Shown: positions 1-8,991, counted from the stretch's first letter. The stretch is DNA of 64,000 nt from an uncultured Collinsella sp. (GCA_900541685.1 UQKM01000004.1:55346-119345); one strand, 5' to 3'. A program made the numbers and translations. The notes: generated by a model not told the origin, from the letters alone.

Positions 1-330
1 ATTGCCCGGCCGTGCTCAAACCCGGAATTTTAGGGAACCTGCTTTGCGGTCGATTATTTAGCTGTGCGTCGTCTCTCCCGGAGCCGTGAACATACCTGCT
101 CATATGCGACCCCGAGCCATATACAGGGCGCGCGCGGCAACGCGGCGAATGTATGTCGTCTGCGGCATGTGCGCACCCTCCTTAACCAGTCGAGGTCAAC
201 TATATCAACGGTCATCGCCCCTGCGAACACCGTTGACATTCGTACGACAGCGTCGTGTGCCGTTGTCTAATAAATAATTATCTTGATTGATAAGAGTTTG
301 TCATTCCTCATTCGGCGAACGGCAAACAGA
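1..330. other. No gene recognised at left edge
   Basis: No convincing gene is visible here. The open frames are short, overlap each other on both strands and lack a ribosome binding site. A TTGACA at 233-238 has no matching -10 box. The stretch lies downstream of the modC terminator, so it may be the promoter or leader of a gene outside the window. Confidence 0.5.
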
Positions 331-365
331 TAATGCCGCCGAGGCATATATCCCCGACGGCATTA
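331..365 (-). terminator. Intrinsic terminator of modABC
   Basis: An inverted repeat TAATGCCG/CGGCATTA is extended inward by a GC-rich, partly wobble-paired stem. Read on the minus strand it is followed by ATCTGTTT. It begins 8 bases after the modC stop and probably ends the modABC transcript. Confidence 0.75.
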
Positions 366-372
366 CCCGGCG

Positions 373-1443
373 CTATCGACAAACCAAGTGGATCTTACTC
401 GCATCGAAGTGCATGCGCAGGGTCTCGTCGGCCTGCGGCAGCCCGTCGGCAGCTACGTTCACTTTGTTGACCTTCCACTGCAGGCGCGTCGGCGCATCGA
501 CACGTGGCACGTCCAACAGCACCAAGCGCTCAAAACGCGAATCGCTCACGCGAGCCACATGCAGGTCGTAGCTGTTACGACCCCGCTCTGCGCGGTTGTC
601 CATATGGAAGTAGCTCGCACGAATACCTAGGTACGCCACATTATCGGGAACTTCGCGACCCACGTTAAAGGTCATGCCCCAGTCGAGGGCCTCGACTTCC
701 TCGTCGCCGATCTTGCGCGCCCGGCTTGTGTTCTTGCAGCCCGTCAGGCGCAGCGCAGCCAAGGTTTGCGGCCGGCGGACCACGTCCTCGACGGAGCCGA
801 TCTCCTCCACATGCCCGTTATGCATCACGCAAATGCGCTCGCACAGGCGGCATGCCTCGTCAATATCGTGGCTCACGTAGAGCACGGTACGGTTACAGAC
901 GTCGAACAGGTCGAGCATGTTCTGCTCAAGCGCGCTCTTGAGATACGCGTCGAGCGCGCTCATGGGCTCGTCGAACATAAAAATGCCCGGGTGTGCCGCC
1001 ACCATGCGAGCAAGCGCCACACGCTGCTGCTGGCCGCCCGAGAGGCGCGCGGGATAACGGTCGGCAAAGTCGGCCAGTCCAAAGATACCCAAGTAGCGCT
1101 CGGCAAGTTGTCTGCGCGCTGCGGCGTCGCCTGCACCCTCAACGCCGGCACATACGTTATCGGCCACCGTCATGTTTGGAAACAGCCGATAGCTTTGAAA
1201 CATCAGGGCGCATTTTCGCTCCTGGGGCGAAAGGTTGATGCCCGTCGCAGAGTCAAAAAAGGTCACGCCGTTGACGACGATCTTGCCCTCGTCGGGTGCC
1301 TCCACGCCGGCAATACAGCGCAAGGTGCAGCTCTTGCCGCATCCGGAGGCGCCGAGCAGCGCCACACGCTCCTCGCCGGCATCGAGCTGAATGTCGAGGG
1401 TAAAGCCGGGATAGCGCTTTTTGATATCCAGGACAAGCGACAT
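373..1443 (-). CDS. modC: Molybdate ABC transporter ATP-binding protein ModC
   Basis: This is the cytoplasmic ATPase that drives molybdate import through ModB. At 356 residues it has the usual ModC size. Visible motifs are Walker A GASGCGKS (about residues 31-38), the ABC signature LSGGQQQR (about 134-141), Walker B IFMFDEP and the H-loop histidine in VSHDID. The last ~120 residues form a TOBE-like C-terminal region expected to bind oxyanion or regulate the pump. The ATG lies 3 bases after the modB stop, so translation is probably coupled. It is the last gene of modABC and is followed by a terminator. CysA and PotA ATPases are similar, but the neighbours decide the call. Confidence 0.9.
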   Translation of the reverse strand: MSLVLDIKKRYPGFTLDIQLDAGEERVALLGASGCGKSCTLRCIAGVEAPDEGKIVVNGVTFFDSATGINLSPQERKCALMFQSYRLFPNMTVADNVCAGVEGAGDAAARRQLAERYLGIFGLADFADRYPARLSGGQQQRVALARMVAAHPGIFMFDEPMSALDAYLKSALEQNMLDLFDVCNRTVLYVSHDIDEACRLCERICVMHNGHVEEIGSVEDVVRRPQTLAALRLTGCKNTSRARKIGDEEVEALDWGMTFNVGREVPDNVAYLGIRASYFHMDNRAERGRNSYDLHVARVSDSRFERLVLLDVPRVDAPTRLQWKVNKVNVAADGLPQADETLRMHFDASKIHLVCR

Positions 1444-1446
1444 GGT

Positions 1447-2889
1447 CTATCGACCTCCCTTCGAGACGGCGTCATCGCGCATAAGCTCGGCCAGCGCCTC
1501 GCGATCGATACGCAAGGCATCGCCGCCCGCCGGGTCGAGCGAATCGCCCTGTCCGGCGAGATCTTTGGCCTGTTTGCGCTCTGCACGGGAGAGACCACGC
1601 TCGCGATACTTTTGCGAATGCGCCGTATACATGTTGATGAACAGAATGACCAGGAAGCTGAACGCAATTACGACCACGACCCAAAAGAGGGCCACCGACG
1701 TATTGCCGCCCATCCACTCAAAGTAGATGGCGATGGGGATGGTCTGGGTAATGCCGGCGTAGTTGCCCGCAAAGAACAGCGTGCAGCCAAACTCGCCCAT
1801 GGCACGCGCGAAGGCAAGCACCGCGCCGGCGGCAATCGAGGGCCAGCCAAGCGGCATCATAAGCTTAGTAAAGATGCGACGCTCGGACCATCCCAGGGTT
1901 CGCGCGGCATCGAGCATCTGCGTGTCAAGGCTCTCAAAGGCACCGAGCGCCGTACGGTAGACCAGGGGAAACGACACCACCACGGCAGATATCACCGCCG
2001 CGGGCCACGTAAAGACAATCGAGACGCCATGCGCGATGAGCCACTGGCCCACCCCGGTCGAGCGGCCAAACAGCATGAGGAGCAGAAAGCCGCAGACCGT
2101 GGGCGGCAGCACCATAGGAATCGTAAAGACCGAATCGAGCAGGCCCTTGATGCGACTCGAGGTACCCATAGTCTTCCACGCGGCAAACAGGCCCAGCGCA
2201 AAGGCAATCACCAGGGCAAGGCCACTCGTTTTAATGGACACCCAAAACGGGCGGTAGTCGATGCCGCCTAAAAAGGAGGCCAGAGAGGTCAAGGGCCCCT
2301 GCTCATCCCGCAACACGACAGACGATGCCTCTACCATTTGAGCGCTATCAAGCCAACGCGCGCCGCCCCTGGCATCACCCGAGGCTGATGCAATCACCAC
2401 ATAGCGGTCCCCATCCGCACCGCGCTCGTCAAAGCCATAGGTATACCCGCCGGCATCAAACGTTGTTTCCACCGTGACATACCAAGGAAGATCCACGTCC
2501 CCCAGCTGCGCACCTCCCATGCAGTTTGCGCTGTCGAGCTTACAGACGAGGGCCTTGAGACCCGATACGCACTCGTTGTCCTGCGGATCCAATCCATACT
2601 TCTCGACCGCTTTGGACGATATCCACACCACAACGCGATCGGCAGCAGGCGCCACTACAAGGTCCACGTCCTCGTCAACGGGAAACCGGTAGCCCTCAGG
2701 CTGGCCCTCCATGGCACGAGCGGTCCCCTTGGCCAACCGCTCAAATCCCTCGATCCCATAAGAAAGCCCATGAGCGGTCGCAGCAACCTGGCCCCCGTCC
2801 TCAGCGTCCCCAGCAAACGCAAATCCCGGCACCCAGCAAAGCGCGAAGGTCAAAGCACAGGCGACAAGCATGCGGAATCTATTAAGCAC
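1447..2889 (-). CDS. modB: Molybdate permease ModB with fused secreted N-terminal domain
   Basis: This is the membrane channel of the molybdate importer, with an unusual architecture. Residues 1-26 form a signal peptide (NRFRMLVACALTFALC, ending near AFA). About 180 extracytoplasmic residues follow with no family I recognise; they hold cysteines in NECVSGLKALVC and ANCMGG. A normal ModB permease begins near residue 205, with five or six membrane segments, the EAA loop (DAARTLGWSERRIF) and the ModB-type AMGEFGCTLFF. A ~50-residue charged tail ends the protein. Typical ModB is about 220-270 residues; this is 480. I chose the GTG at 2889 because GGAG lies six bases upstream; a TTG at 2901 and an ATG at 2871 are alternatives. 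It lies between modA and modC. Confidence 0.85.
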   Translation of the reverse strand: MLNRFRMLVACALTFALCWVPGFAFAGDAEDGGQVAATAHGLSYGIEGFERLAKGTARAMEGQPEGYRFPVDEDVDLVVAPAADRVVVWISSKAVEKYGLDPQDNECVSGLKALVCKLDSANCMGGAQLGDVDLPWYVTVETTFDAGGYTYGFDERGADGDRYVVIASASGDARGGARWLDSAQMVEASSVVLRDEQGPLTSLASFLGGIDYRPFWVSIKTSGLALVIAFALGLFAAWKTMGTSSRIKGLLDSVFTIPMVLPPTVCGFLLLMLFGRSTGVGQWLIAHGVSIVFTWPAAVISAVVVSFPLVYRTALGAFESLDTQMLDAARTLGWSERRIFTKLMMPLGWPSIAAGAVLAFARAMGEFGCTLFFAGNYAGITQTIPIAIYFEWMGGNTSVALFWVVVVIAFSFLVILFINMYTAHSQKYRERGLSRAERKQAKDLAGQGDSLDPAGGDALRIDREALAELMRDDAVSKGGR

Positions 2890-2957
2890 GAAAAGCTCCA
2901 AGAGAATACAAGGACGGAGTTAAACACAAAACGATGGAATTATCGCGCCAAGCCGCA

Positions 2958-3830
2958 CTACGCGGAAAGCTCAAAACCGTATTTGGCCCAAATCTTCTGG
3001 GCCTTCTTGTTGGACAGGCAAAAGTCGATAAACGCCTTGGCCTCGTCGGCATGTTCGGAGCCATCGGCGACAGCGCCCGGATACACGATGGGCTTATGCG
3101 AGTCCTCGGGACACACAAAGGCCTCCTCGATGCCGTCGTAGCGGAAGATGTCGGAGCTATAGACAAAGCCAGCCACGCAGTCGCCCGTAGAGACGTAAGA
3201 CGCAGCAGTGCCGACCTTGTCGGCCAGGGCCACCTTGTCGGCGATCTCGGGGGCGTACCCGCCGTCGTCGCCCTCGGTGCCGGTGTAGAGGCCCACGGAG
3301 GCCAGGGCCTGGTTGGCGTACTTGCCGGCAGGAACGGTCTTGGCGTCGCCAATGGCGATCTTGCCGTCCAGATTCGCGACGTCGGCGATGGCCTCGACCT
3401 TGGTGTCGGAGCCCTCGGCGCAAATGATCACGAGGTCGTTGACGAACATATCCTCACGGGTGTCGGCGTCGACGAGCTCGGCGGCTTCGGCGTCGTCCAT
3501 GGTGCCCTTGGAGGCTGTGATGAGCACGTCGACCGTGGCGCCGGCACGCATCTGCTCGACGAGGTCGCCGGAGGCCTTAAACTGCGTGTCGGCAAAGGCG
3601 GTGCCGGTCTGGTCGGTGTAAAGCTCCTGAACCTCGGGCAGAGCCTTCTCGAGCGAGTTGGCGGCAAAGACCTGCAGCTCGACAGCTTTCTTGGAAGATG
3701 CCTTAGCAGAACCGGCATCGGAGCCAGTCGACTCAGACGCCTTGCTGCCCGAGCAACCGGCAAGGCCAAGGCCGGCAGCGGCGACAGCAGAGAGCGAGAC
3801 GAATCCGCGGCGAGAAACCATATCGAACAT
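2958..3830 (-). CDS. modA: Molybdate-binding lipoprotein ModA
   Basis: This is the extracellular solute-binding protein that captures molybdate (or tungstate) and delivers it to ModB. The N-terminus has twin arginines (VSRRGF), a hydrophobic stretch and the lipobox LAGC, so it should be lipid-anchored and possibly Tat-exported. The mature part has ModA-like segments: VFAANSLEKALPEVQELY, TQFKASGDLVEQ and a VDVLITASKGTMDDAE block. Its 290 residues are normal for the family. The ATG at 3830 is preceded by AAAGGG at six bases; a GTG at 3854 is less likely. It is the first gene of modABC. Confidence 0.92.
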   Translation of the reverse strand: MFDMVSRRGFVSLSAVAAAGLGLAGCSGSKASESTGSDAGSAKASSKKAVELQVFAANSLEKALPEVQELYTDQTGTAFADTQFKASGDLVEQMRAGATVDVLITASKGTMDDAEAAELVDADTREDMFVNDLVIICAEGSDTKVEAIADVANLDGKIAIGDAKTVPAGKYANQALASVGLYTGTEGDDGGYAPEIADKVALADKVGTAASYVSTGDCVAGFVYSSDIFRYDGIEEAFVCPEDSHKPIVYPGAVADGSEHADEAKAFIDFCLSNKKAQKIWAKYGFELSA

Positions 3831-3890
3831 GTTCAACCCTTTCGAACGGTACACCCGGGCACCTCGCCGCAGGCTTTGTTCTGTTACTAG

Positions 3891-3941
3891 ATTATACTTT
3901 CGCGCGAATAATGTTTATGATAAATATCTCTCGTCTGATAA
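3891..3941 (-). promoter_or_regulatory. Probable modABC promoter with TGATAA repeats
   Basis: A consensus -10 (TATAAT, plus-strand positions 3891-3896) faces modA 60 bases away. The -35 region is poor, which suits an activated or repressed promoter. Two TGATAA copies (3918-3923 and 3936-3941) lie 18 bases apart in the AT-rich stretch just upstream. Their role as a binding site is a guess. Confidence 0.45.
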
Positions 3942-3987
3942 TTTTCTTTTACCAATAACCACGAGACGGCCCGCGCTGTCGATGCAT

Positions 3988-4021
3988 AAAAAGGCGGAGC
4001 GACTCGCGAGGTCGCTCCGCC
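3988..4021 (-). terminator. Intrinsic terminator of moeA-moaB
   Basis: An 11-bp perfect stem GGCGGAGCGAC/GTCGCTCCGCC with a 7-base loop is followed on the minus strand by TTTTT. It lies 13 bases past the moaB stop and separates moeA-moaB from modABC. Confidence 0.9.
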
Positions 4022-4034
4022 GCAGGTAGTGCGC

Positions 4035-4514
4035 TTATTTGGCGTGCCCGCCGCCAGCCGTCATTTGGGCCGCATGCTCCAGCTGGTCGCTCACGGCCTC
4101 CCAGCTTTCGCGGGCCGCTTTCGTGGATCCCGGAAAGTTGATGACAAGCGTATGCCCACGCTGCATGCACACGGCGCGCGAGAGCATGGCACGGCGCGTC
4201 TTGGTCATGGAGTAGGCACGGATTGCCTCTGCAATACCCGGCACATCGCGCTCGCAGACGGCACGCGTCGCCTCGGGCGTCACATCGCGCATCGAAAGCC
4301 CCGTGCCGCCGCAGGTGAGCACGACATTGGCGTGGCACTCATCGGCGGCTTCCACAATGGCATCACCGATCTCGCTGGCGTCGTCGCGCACGACCACATG
4401 TGAGACGACCGTCCAGCCCTGCGCCTCGATAAGTTCCTCGAGTGCGGCCCCAGCCTCGTCCTGGGCAAGATCGCGCGTATCCGAGCACGTCACGATCGAT
4501 ATCTTCAGCTCCAT
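4035..4514 (-). CDS. moaB: Molybdopterin adenylyltransferase family protein (MoaB/MogA)
   Basis: Members of this family adenylylate molybdopterin, activating it for metal insertion by MoeA. The 159-residue protein has the family signature VVLTCGGTGLSMRDVTPEA and an N-terminal TCSDTRDLAQDEAG substrate loop. I start at the ATG at 4514 because AGGAGG lies seven bases upstream; the frame stays open further upstream but overlaps moeA. The gap to moeA is 10 bases, so the two form an operon. Whether it is MoaB or MogA in function cannot be told from sequence alone. Confidence 0.88.
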   Translation of the reverse strand: MELKISIVTCSDTRDLAQDEAGAALEELIEAQGWTVVSHVVVRDDASEIGDAIVEAADECHANVVLTCGGTGLSMRDVTPEATRAVCERDVPGIAEAIRAYSMTKTRRAMLSRAVCMQRGHTLVINFPGSTKAARESWEAVSDQLEHAAQMTAGGGHAK

Positions 4515-4524
4515 AGCATTCCTC

Positions 4525-5787
4525 CTACAACACGGCGCCCTCGGGCAGGTCGACGCGAACAACGTCCACGACATCTCCCGCCTTGAGCTCGCACGGTCCT
4601 TCGTCAATACGCAACAGGCAGTTCGCACGCTGCATCGTGCCGAGCAGCGCCGAATTCTGCGTCTTGGCCTCGGTCACCAACAACTCACCGGTCTCGGGGT
4701 CGCGCAAAACCGTGGCGCGATCGAAGAAGCGGCGATGCTGTCGCTTTTTCACGCCGTGTGTGAGCGTCGCCTGCTGTACGGGACGCGCACCCTCGGCAAA
4801 GCCGCGCATCTTGCGAATCGCCGGACGGGCGAGCATCTCAAAGTCCACATACGCCGCGGCCGGATTGCCTGAAAGCCCCAGGTAGGGCTTACCCCCGAGC
4901 AAACCAAACGTGATGGCCTTGCCCGGACGCATCGAGATGCGATCGAACAGCACCTCGCCCTCGCGCCGGACGAGCGCCGTCACGTAATCGTAATCGCCCG
5001 CCGAGGCGCCACCGCTCGTAATGACAAAATCGCACTCCTGCACGGCACGATGCACCAGCCCGGCAATCGCCTGCTCATCATCGAGCGCAATGCCGTAGAA
5101 CACGGGCTCGGCGCCGGCATCGAGCGCTTCGGCCATCAACGCCGACGAGTTGGAGTCGCGAATCTGCCCGCGCGCCGGCACGTTGCTCGGTGCGACCAGT
5201 TCCGTGCCCAGTGAGATGATGCCCACACGCGGGGCAGCGTGCACCTTCACGCTCGCGTATCCGGCGCTTGCCAGCAGACCCGCGCCCGCCGGAGCCACGA
5301 CCTCGCCGGCGTGCATCACAACATCGCCGGCATGGGCCTCCTCGGCGGCAGAGCGAACGTTCTCCCCTACCTTGGCAGGCGCCGAGAACCTCACACGCGA
5401 GCCCTCGTTGCCGTCACCGTCGAGCACATCGACGATCTCATACTTCACCACGGCATCGGCACCTTCGGGTACCGGCGCGCCCGTCATGATGCGGACCGTC
5501 TCGCCCGCGCCGATTGCGCCCTCAAACACATGGCCCGCGGCCTCATGTCCGATAACGTCGAGCGTCACCGGCGCCTCGCCAGACGCCTGCGCCAAGTCCG
5601 ACGAGCGCACGGCATATCCGTCCATAGCGCTGTTGGCAAACGGCGAGATGTCGATATCGGCCACCGCATCCTCGGCCAAGGGAAGACCGGCGGCCTGCCA
5701 CACGGGAATCTCGACAACTTCGGTCCGATTCACGTGCGACAAGACGATCGCCTGCGCGTCCTCCAACGGAATGAGTTTCTCAGCCAT
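4525..5787 (-). CDS. moeA: Molybdopterin molybdenumtransferase MoeA
   Basis: MoeA inserts molybdate into adenylylated molybdopterin to give active molybdenum cofactor. At 420 residues it is a full-length member. Visible segments are ISPFANSAMDGYAVRSSD near residue 45, the MoCF-like domain with SLGTELV and ITSGGASAGDYDYV (about residues 190-275), and MRPGKAITFG followed by GLSGNPAAAYVDFEM. A C-terminal beta domain ends the protein. The ATG at 5787 has AGAGGTG upstream. It is the first gene of moeA-moaB; with modABC it makes a molybdenum uptake and cofactor block, though the early moa genes are elsewhere. Confidence 0.93.
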   Translation of the reverse strand: MAEKLIPLEDAQAIVLSHVNRTEVVEIPVWQAAGLPLAEDAVADIDISPFANSAMDGYAVRSSDLAQASGEAPVTLDVIGHEAAGHVFEGAIGAGETVRIMTGAPVPEGADAVVKYEIVDVLDGDGNEGSRVRFSAPAKVGENVRSAAEEAHAGDVVMHAGEVVAPAGAGLLASAGYASVKVHAAPRVGIISLGTELVAPSNVPARGQIRDSNSSALMAEALDAGAEPVFYGIALDDEQAIAGLVHRAVQECDFVITSGGASAGDYDYVTALVRREGEVLFDRISMRPGKAITFGLLGGKPYLGLSGNPAAAYVDFEMLARPAIRKMRGFAEGARPVQQATLTHGVKKRQHRRFFDRATVLRDPETGELLVTEAKTQNSALLGTMQRANCLLRIDEGPCELKAGDVVDVVRVDLPEGAVL

Positions 5788-5962
5788 ATACACCTCTAGC
5801 ATGCTGCGGCGCACATCACGGGCGCCGATTCTTTATGTTTATCTCAGTATAATCCCCCGCCGCACGACGGCGACACAGCCACGTTCTCGAATACATCTGT
5901 CGGCCGCAAGCTGCAAAACAGAACCGAAACCAACCTGCCGGTTTGTCTCGTTTGGCACGTTC

Positions 5963-5968
5963 TATAAT
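5963..5968 (+). promoter_or_regulatory. -10 box for the ClC gene
   Basis: A perfect TATAAT lies 30 bases upstream of the ClC start codon. No good -35 is seen at 16-18 bases. No fluoride-riboswitch-like sequence is visible in this leader. Confidence 0.5.
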
Positions 5969-5997
5969 GCTTGCGTTGCAACCTAAAAGAGGAACGT

Positions 5998-7419
5998 ATG
6001 GCTTTTACCGATAAACCCGAAAGCGCAAACGAGGCGCAGGATCATTCCCAGTCGCTCGACGACGGCGGCTTTTTCTCCCTTAATGACGTCATCATGGCAG
6101 GCAGGCAACAGCTCACCCGCTCCGAGCATCTCTTGGCTGCCGACACGCGCCGCAACGCCCGCAACCTACTCGCGAGCGCCAAGTTGCTCGTGCTCGTCGT
6201 CATCGTCTCGCTCGCCATGGGCGTTGCCGCTTGGGCGTTTTTGGCCTCGCTGAATATCGCGACCGACTATCGCGAGCACCATGCATGGATTTACGCGCTG
6301 CTTCCCGTTGTGGGCGTTGCCACCGCATGGGTGTACAAGAACCACGGCCTTGCCGCCAAGCGTGGCAACAACCTGGTCATCGACTCCGCTCTGGGCACAC
6401 GCCTCATCCATATGCGCATGGCCGTCCTCACCTTCGTCTGCTCCACGCTCACGCACCTCACGGGCGGATCGGCCGGTCGCGAGGGAGCCGCGGTGCAAAT
6501 TGGCGGCACCATCGCCAGCAACATCTCGAGCCTCGCCCATCTCAAAAAGCACGATCATCACGACCTGATGCTCGCCGGCATCTCGTCCGCCTTTGGCGCC
6601 GTGTTCGGATCGCCCCTTGCCGGAGCTTTCTTTGGCATGGAGATGTGCTTTATCGGCAAAATCGACTACACCGCAGGCATCTACTGCCTCGTCGCCTCGT
6701 TTACCGGCTACTTTACGTCACTCGCCCTGGGTACCGAGTACGAAGCGAATGTCATCGCCAGCGTTCCCAACATGACACCACGGACGGTTGTCATCGTTGT
6801 TATCAGCGCCATTATCTTCGGTCTGACGGCACGCCTCTTTGCCTGGTCGGTTCGGACCGTCAAGAGCCTGTACGGTCGCTTTATCACCAATTACCTCGTT
6901 CGCGCACTCATAGGCGCACTCGTGGTTTTGGCCGCCTATGCCCTCCTCGACGCCTGGAACTACGCCGGCCTTTCCACGTGGCTTTCCGGCGCCGGATTTG
7001 CCGGCAACACCACCCTGGCGGACGCAGTCATCAAGTTGGTCGTCACAGCGCTTACCCTGGGCGCGGGCTTCCAAGGCGGCGAGGTCACGCCCCTGTTTGG
7101 CATCGGTGCGGCACTCGGTGGCTGGATCGGTTGCCTTACCGGGCTCGACCCCAGTTTTCTGGCGGCTCTCGGCATGCTCGGCGTGTTCTGTGCCGGCCTC
7201 AACGTGCCCATCACCACCTGCATGATGGCCATCGACCTGTTCCACGGCACGGCCGCCGGGTTCTTTGTCATCGTAGCCTTTATCAGCTACCTAACCGGCG
7301 GACACCGCGGCGTATACCCCGCCCAGCGCATCATCTCACCCAAGCGCCGTTCGCTTATTGTGGATGAGGGCGGTACGGTAGCGGATGCTATCGAGCGCCA
7401 CAACGACCTGATAGAGTAG
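5998..7419 (+). CDS. ClC family anion channel or anion/H+ antiporter
   Basis: This is an integral membrane protein (473 residues, about 10-12 helices) of the ClC family, moving chloride or another halide. Recognisable motifs are GGSAGREGAAVQIGG, which carries the gating glutamate, GSPLAGAFFGMEM, and GAGFQGGEVTPLFGIGAALG near the second half of the pore. The usual first filter motif GSGIP is absent; in its place is KRGNNLVID. From memory, GNN-type filters resemble the fluoride-specific ClC branch, so fluoride export is possible. The ATG at 5998 follows AGAGGA at a good distance. It is divergent from moeA and is followed by the lipid kinase gene. Confidence 0.85.
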   Translation: MAFTDKPESANEAQDHSQSLDDGGFFSLNDVIMAGRQQLTRSEHLLAADTRRNARNLLASAKLLVLVVIVSLAMGVAAWAFLASLNIATDYREHHAWIYALLPVVGVATAWVYKNHGLAAKRGNNLVIDSALGTRLIHMRMAVLTFVCSTLTHLTGGSAGREGAAVQIGGTIASNISSLAHLKKHDHHDLMLAGISSAFGAVFGSPLAGAFFGMEMCFIGKIDYTAGIYCLVASFTGYFTSLALGTEYEANVIASVPNMTPRTVVIVVISAIIFGLTARLFAWSVRTVKSLYGRFITNYLVRALIGALVVLAAYALLDAWNYAGLSTWLSGAGFAGNTTLADAVIKLVVTALTLGAGFQGGEVTPLFGIGAALGGWIGCLTGLDPSFLAALGMLGVFCAGLNVPITTCMMAIDLFHGTAAGFFVIVAFISYLTGGHRGVYPAQRIISPKRRSLIVDEGGTVADAIERHNDLIE

Positions 7420-7505
7420 ATGTAATAATCGCCGTGCAGCCACAATCGGGGGCAATTCGACCTGAGCGCGACCGCACTGTCATGTCACACGCCGGGAGTC
7501 GCCCC

Positions 7506-8468
7506 ATGCACGCAACTGATTTTGGTCGCACGCTCATCATCGCCAACCCAGCCGCCCAGTCGGGTGCGGCACGCGAAGTTGCCGAGCGCCTGCAACGATT
7601 TTTGGACATGACTGCACGCGCATCCCAGTTTGACCTGGTGTTGACCAGGCGTATGGGACACGCCAAGGAGCTGGCCGCGCAGGCTCAGGGCTATCGCACC
7701 GTTATCGCACTCGGCGGCGACGGCGTGATTCACGAGGTCGTCAACGGGCTTATGACGCAAAAGGAGGACGCCCGCCCCGCTCTTGCCGTCCTGCCCGTGG
7801 GCTCCGGCAACGATTTTGCCCAGACGCTCGGCATCGACGATTTCTCCGGCAAGGATTTTGGCGCGCTGCTCACCTGCGAGCTGCAGCGTCAGGACATCGG
7901 GCGCATTCGCTCGTGGAGCCCTGCGAGCGGCAGCGGCGAGGCTACCGTTGAGTACTACGACCAGACGCTTTCGGTCGGCATCGATGCCGCCATCGGCCTT
8001 GGCACCACCGAGCTGCGCAAAAAGACCGGCCTGACGGGTGCCCCGCTCTACACCCTCTCGGGACTTGAGCAGTTTGGCCTGCGCTATCGCAACTACCCCA
8101 TGACAGCCAGCTTTGACGGCACGCCCGCCGAGCGCGTGAGGGCGATCATCATGGCGATTCAGCTGGGTCCCACGTATGGCTCGGGCTATCGCATCTGCCC
8201 CGATGCCGACCCCTGCGACGGCATGCTCGACGTCTGCTACGCATGCGGCCCTGTCCCTCGTGCGGTTGCCCTGCCTATGTTTCTTTCGGCCAAGGACGGC
8301 CACCATACCAAACTGCCGCCGATTCGCATGCGCCGCTGCCGCCATGCCGACCTCACCTTTGAGGAGCCCGACTACCCCATCCAGGCCGACGGCGAGCCCG
8401 TTGTCGCCTCGCGCATCGAGGTCGACGTCCTCGGCGGAGCCCTCCACGTCTGGCACCCCACCCGCTAG
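7506..8468 (+). CDS. Diacylglycerol/lipid kinase family protein (YegS/DgkB-like)
   Basis: This is a cytoplasmic kinase of the DAGK catalytic family, which phosphorylates diacylglycerol or related lipids. Visible motifs are IIANPAAQSGAA at the N-terminus, the nucleotide-binding ALGGDGVIHEVVNGL and the conserved VGSGNDFAQTLG. The C-terminal half ends with FEEPDYPIQADGEPV, typical of the family. Length is 320 residues. I chose the ATG at 7506 because GGGAG is seven bases upstream; GTG/ATG codons further upstream lack a site. The true lipid substrate is unknown. Confidence 0.85.
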   Translation: MHATDFGRTLIIANPAAQSGAAREVAERLQRFLDMTARASQFDLVLTRRMGHAKELAAQAQGYRTVIALGGDGVIHEVVNGLMTQKEDARPALAVLPVGSGNDFAQTLGIDDFSGKDFGALLTCELQRQDIGRIRSWSPASGSGEATVEYYDQTLSVGIDAAIGLGTTELRKKTGLTGAPLYTLSGLEQFGLRYRNYPMTASFDGTPAERVRAIIMAIQLGPTYGSGYRICPDADPCDGMLDVCYACGPVPRAVALPMFLSAKDGHHTKLPPIRMRRCRHADLTFEEPDYPIQADGEPVVASRIEVDVLGGALHVWHPTR

Positions 8469-8475
8469 CCGCCCC

Positions 8476-8546
8476 TAAGTTGCGGTGAAATAGGGACTGT
8501 TTATGCAGCTAAAGTCGCAAAACAGTCCCTATTTCACCGCAACTTA
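8476..8546. repeat. 27-bp perfect inverted repeat (TTGCGGTGAAATA type)
   Basis: Arms at 8476-8502 and 8520-8546 are exactly complementary over 27 bases, with a 17-base loop. It lies between convergent genes, so it may also terminate both. The arm shares TTGCGGTGAAATA with the element at 29442-29510 and holds the GGGAC core seen in the other short palindromes. Confidence 0.85.
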
Positions 8547-8554
8547 TGAGGAGG

Positions 8555-8935
8555 CTAGTCGTCGCTGCCCGGTTTGCGACGGTTAGCCTTTTTAATGGCG
8601 TTGAAGTGTTTGTCGTTGAGCCTGCGCTGGCGAGAGCGCTGAGGCACCTTGGTCTTTACGCGTCGGCGCGGTGGACGCCCGCGCCGCTCAAGCTCAGCGC
8701 GCAGCTTACGCAGGCAGCTACTACGGTTTTGGAACTGGCTGCGGCTCTCGCGCGCCGTCACGGTAATTCCCGAAGGGATATGTTTCATACGCACCGCCGA
8801 GTCCGTCGTGTTGACGCCCTGCCCACCCGGACCCGTCGCGCGAAACACCTGCACCTCGCAATCGCGCGCCAACTCCTCGGCCGACATCTCGGCATAGCGC
8901 GCATACTCGCGCCATCCCATCTTGTTCTCATCCAT
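8555..8935 (-). CDS. Peptide chain release factor-like protein (GGQ domain)
   Basis: A small 126-residue protein keeps only the catalytic domain of class I release factors. The hydrolytic motif appears as [18 protein letters not shown], followed by [18 protein letters not shown]. The C-terminus is basic ([22 protein letters not shown]), as in ArfB/YaeJ-type factors that free stalled ribosomes without a stop codon. Codon-recognition domains are missing. The ATG at 8935 has GGGGAGG seven bases upstream. Its role in ribosome rescue is inferred from the family; it could act on another peptidyl-tRNA substrate. Confidence 0.85.
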   Translation of the reverse strand: MDENKMGWREYARYAEMSAEELARDCEVQVFRATGPGGQGVNTTDSAVRMKHIPSGITVTARESRSQFQNRSSCLRKLRAELERRGRPPRRRVKTKVPQRSRQRRLNDKHFNAIKKANRRKPGSDD

Positions 8936-8960
8936 ATCAACACCTCCCCTCATACAAAAA

Positions 8961-8991
8961 ATGTGACAAAGGGACGGTCCCTTTGTCACAT
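8961..8991. repeat. Perfect 31-base palindrome with GGGAC core
   Basis: Fifteen-base arms (ATGTGACAAAGGGAC and its complement) flank a single central G. It lies between the release-factor-like gene and xpt, both minus strand, and could act as a terminator-like hairpin. The GTGACAAAGGGAC form resembles REP palindromes of many gut bacteria (recollection, not searched). Confidence 0.85.

Noticed and set aside
766..2271. 501-residue plus-strand open frame across modC and modB
   Set aside because: It is antisense to two well-supported genes, His/Arg-rich, matches no family and has no binding site. Long antisense frames are common in this high-GC sequence.
5815..5997. Fluoride or molybdenum-cofactor riboswitch between moeA and the ClC gene
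   Set aside because: No matching conserved core on either strand.
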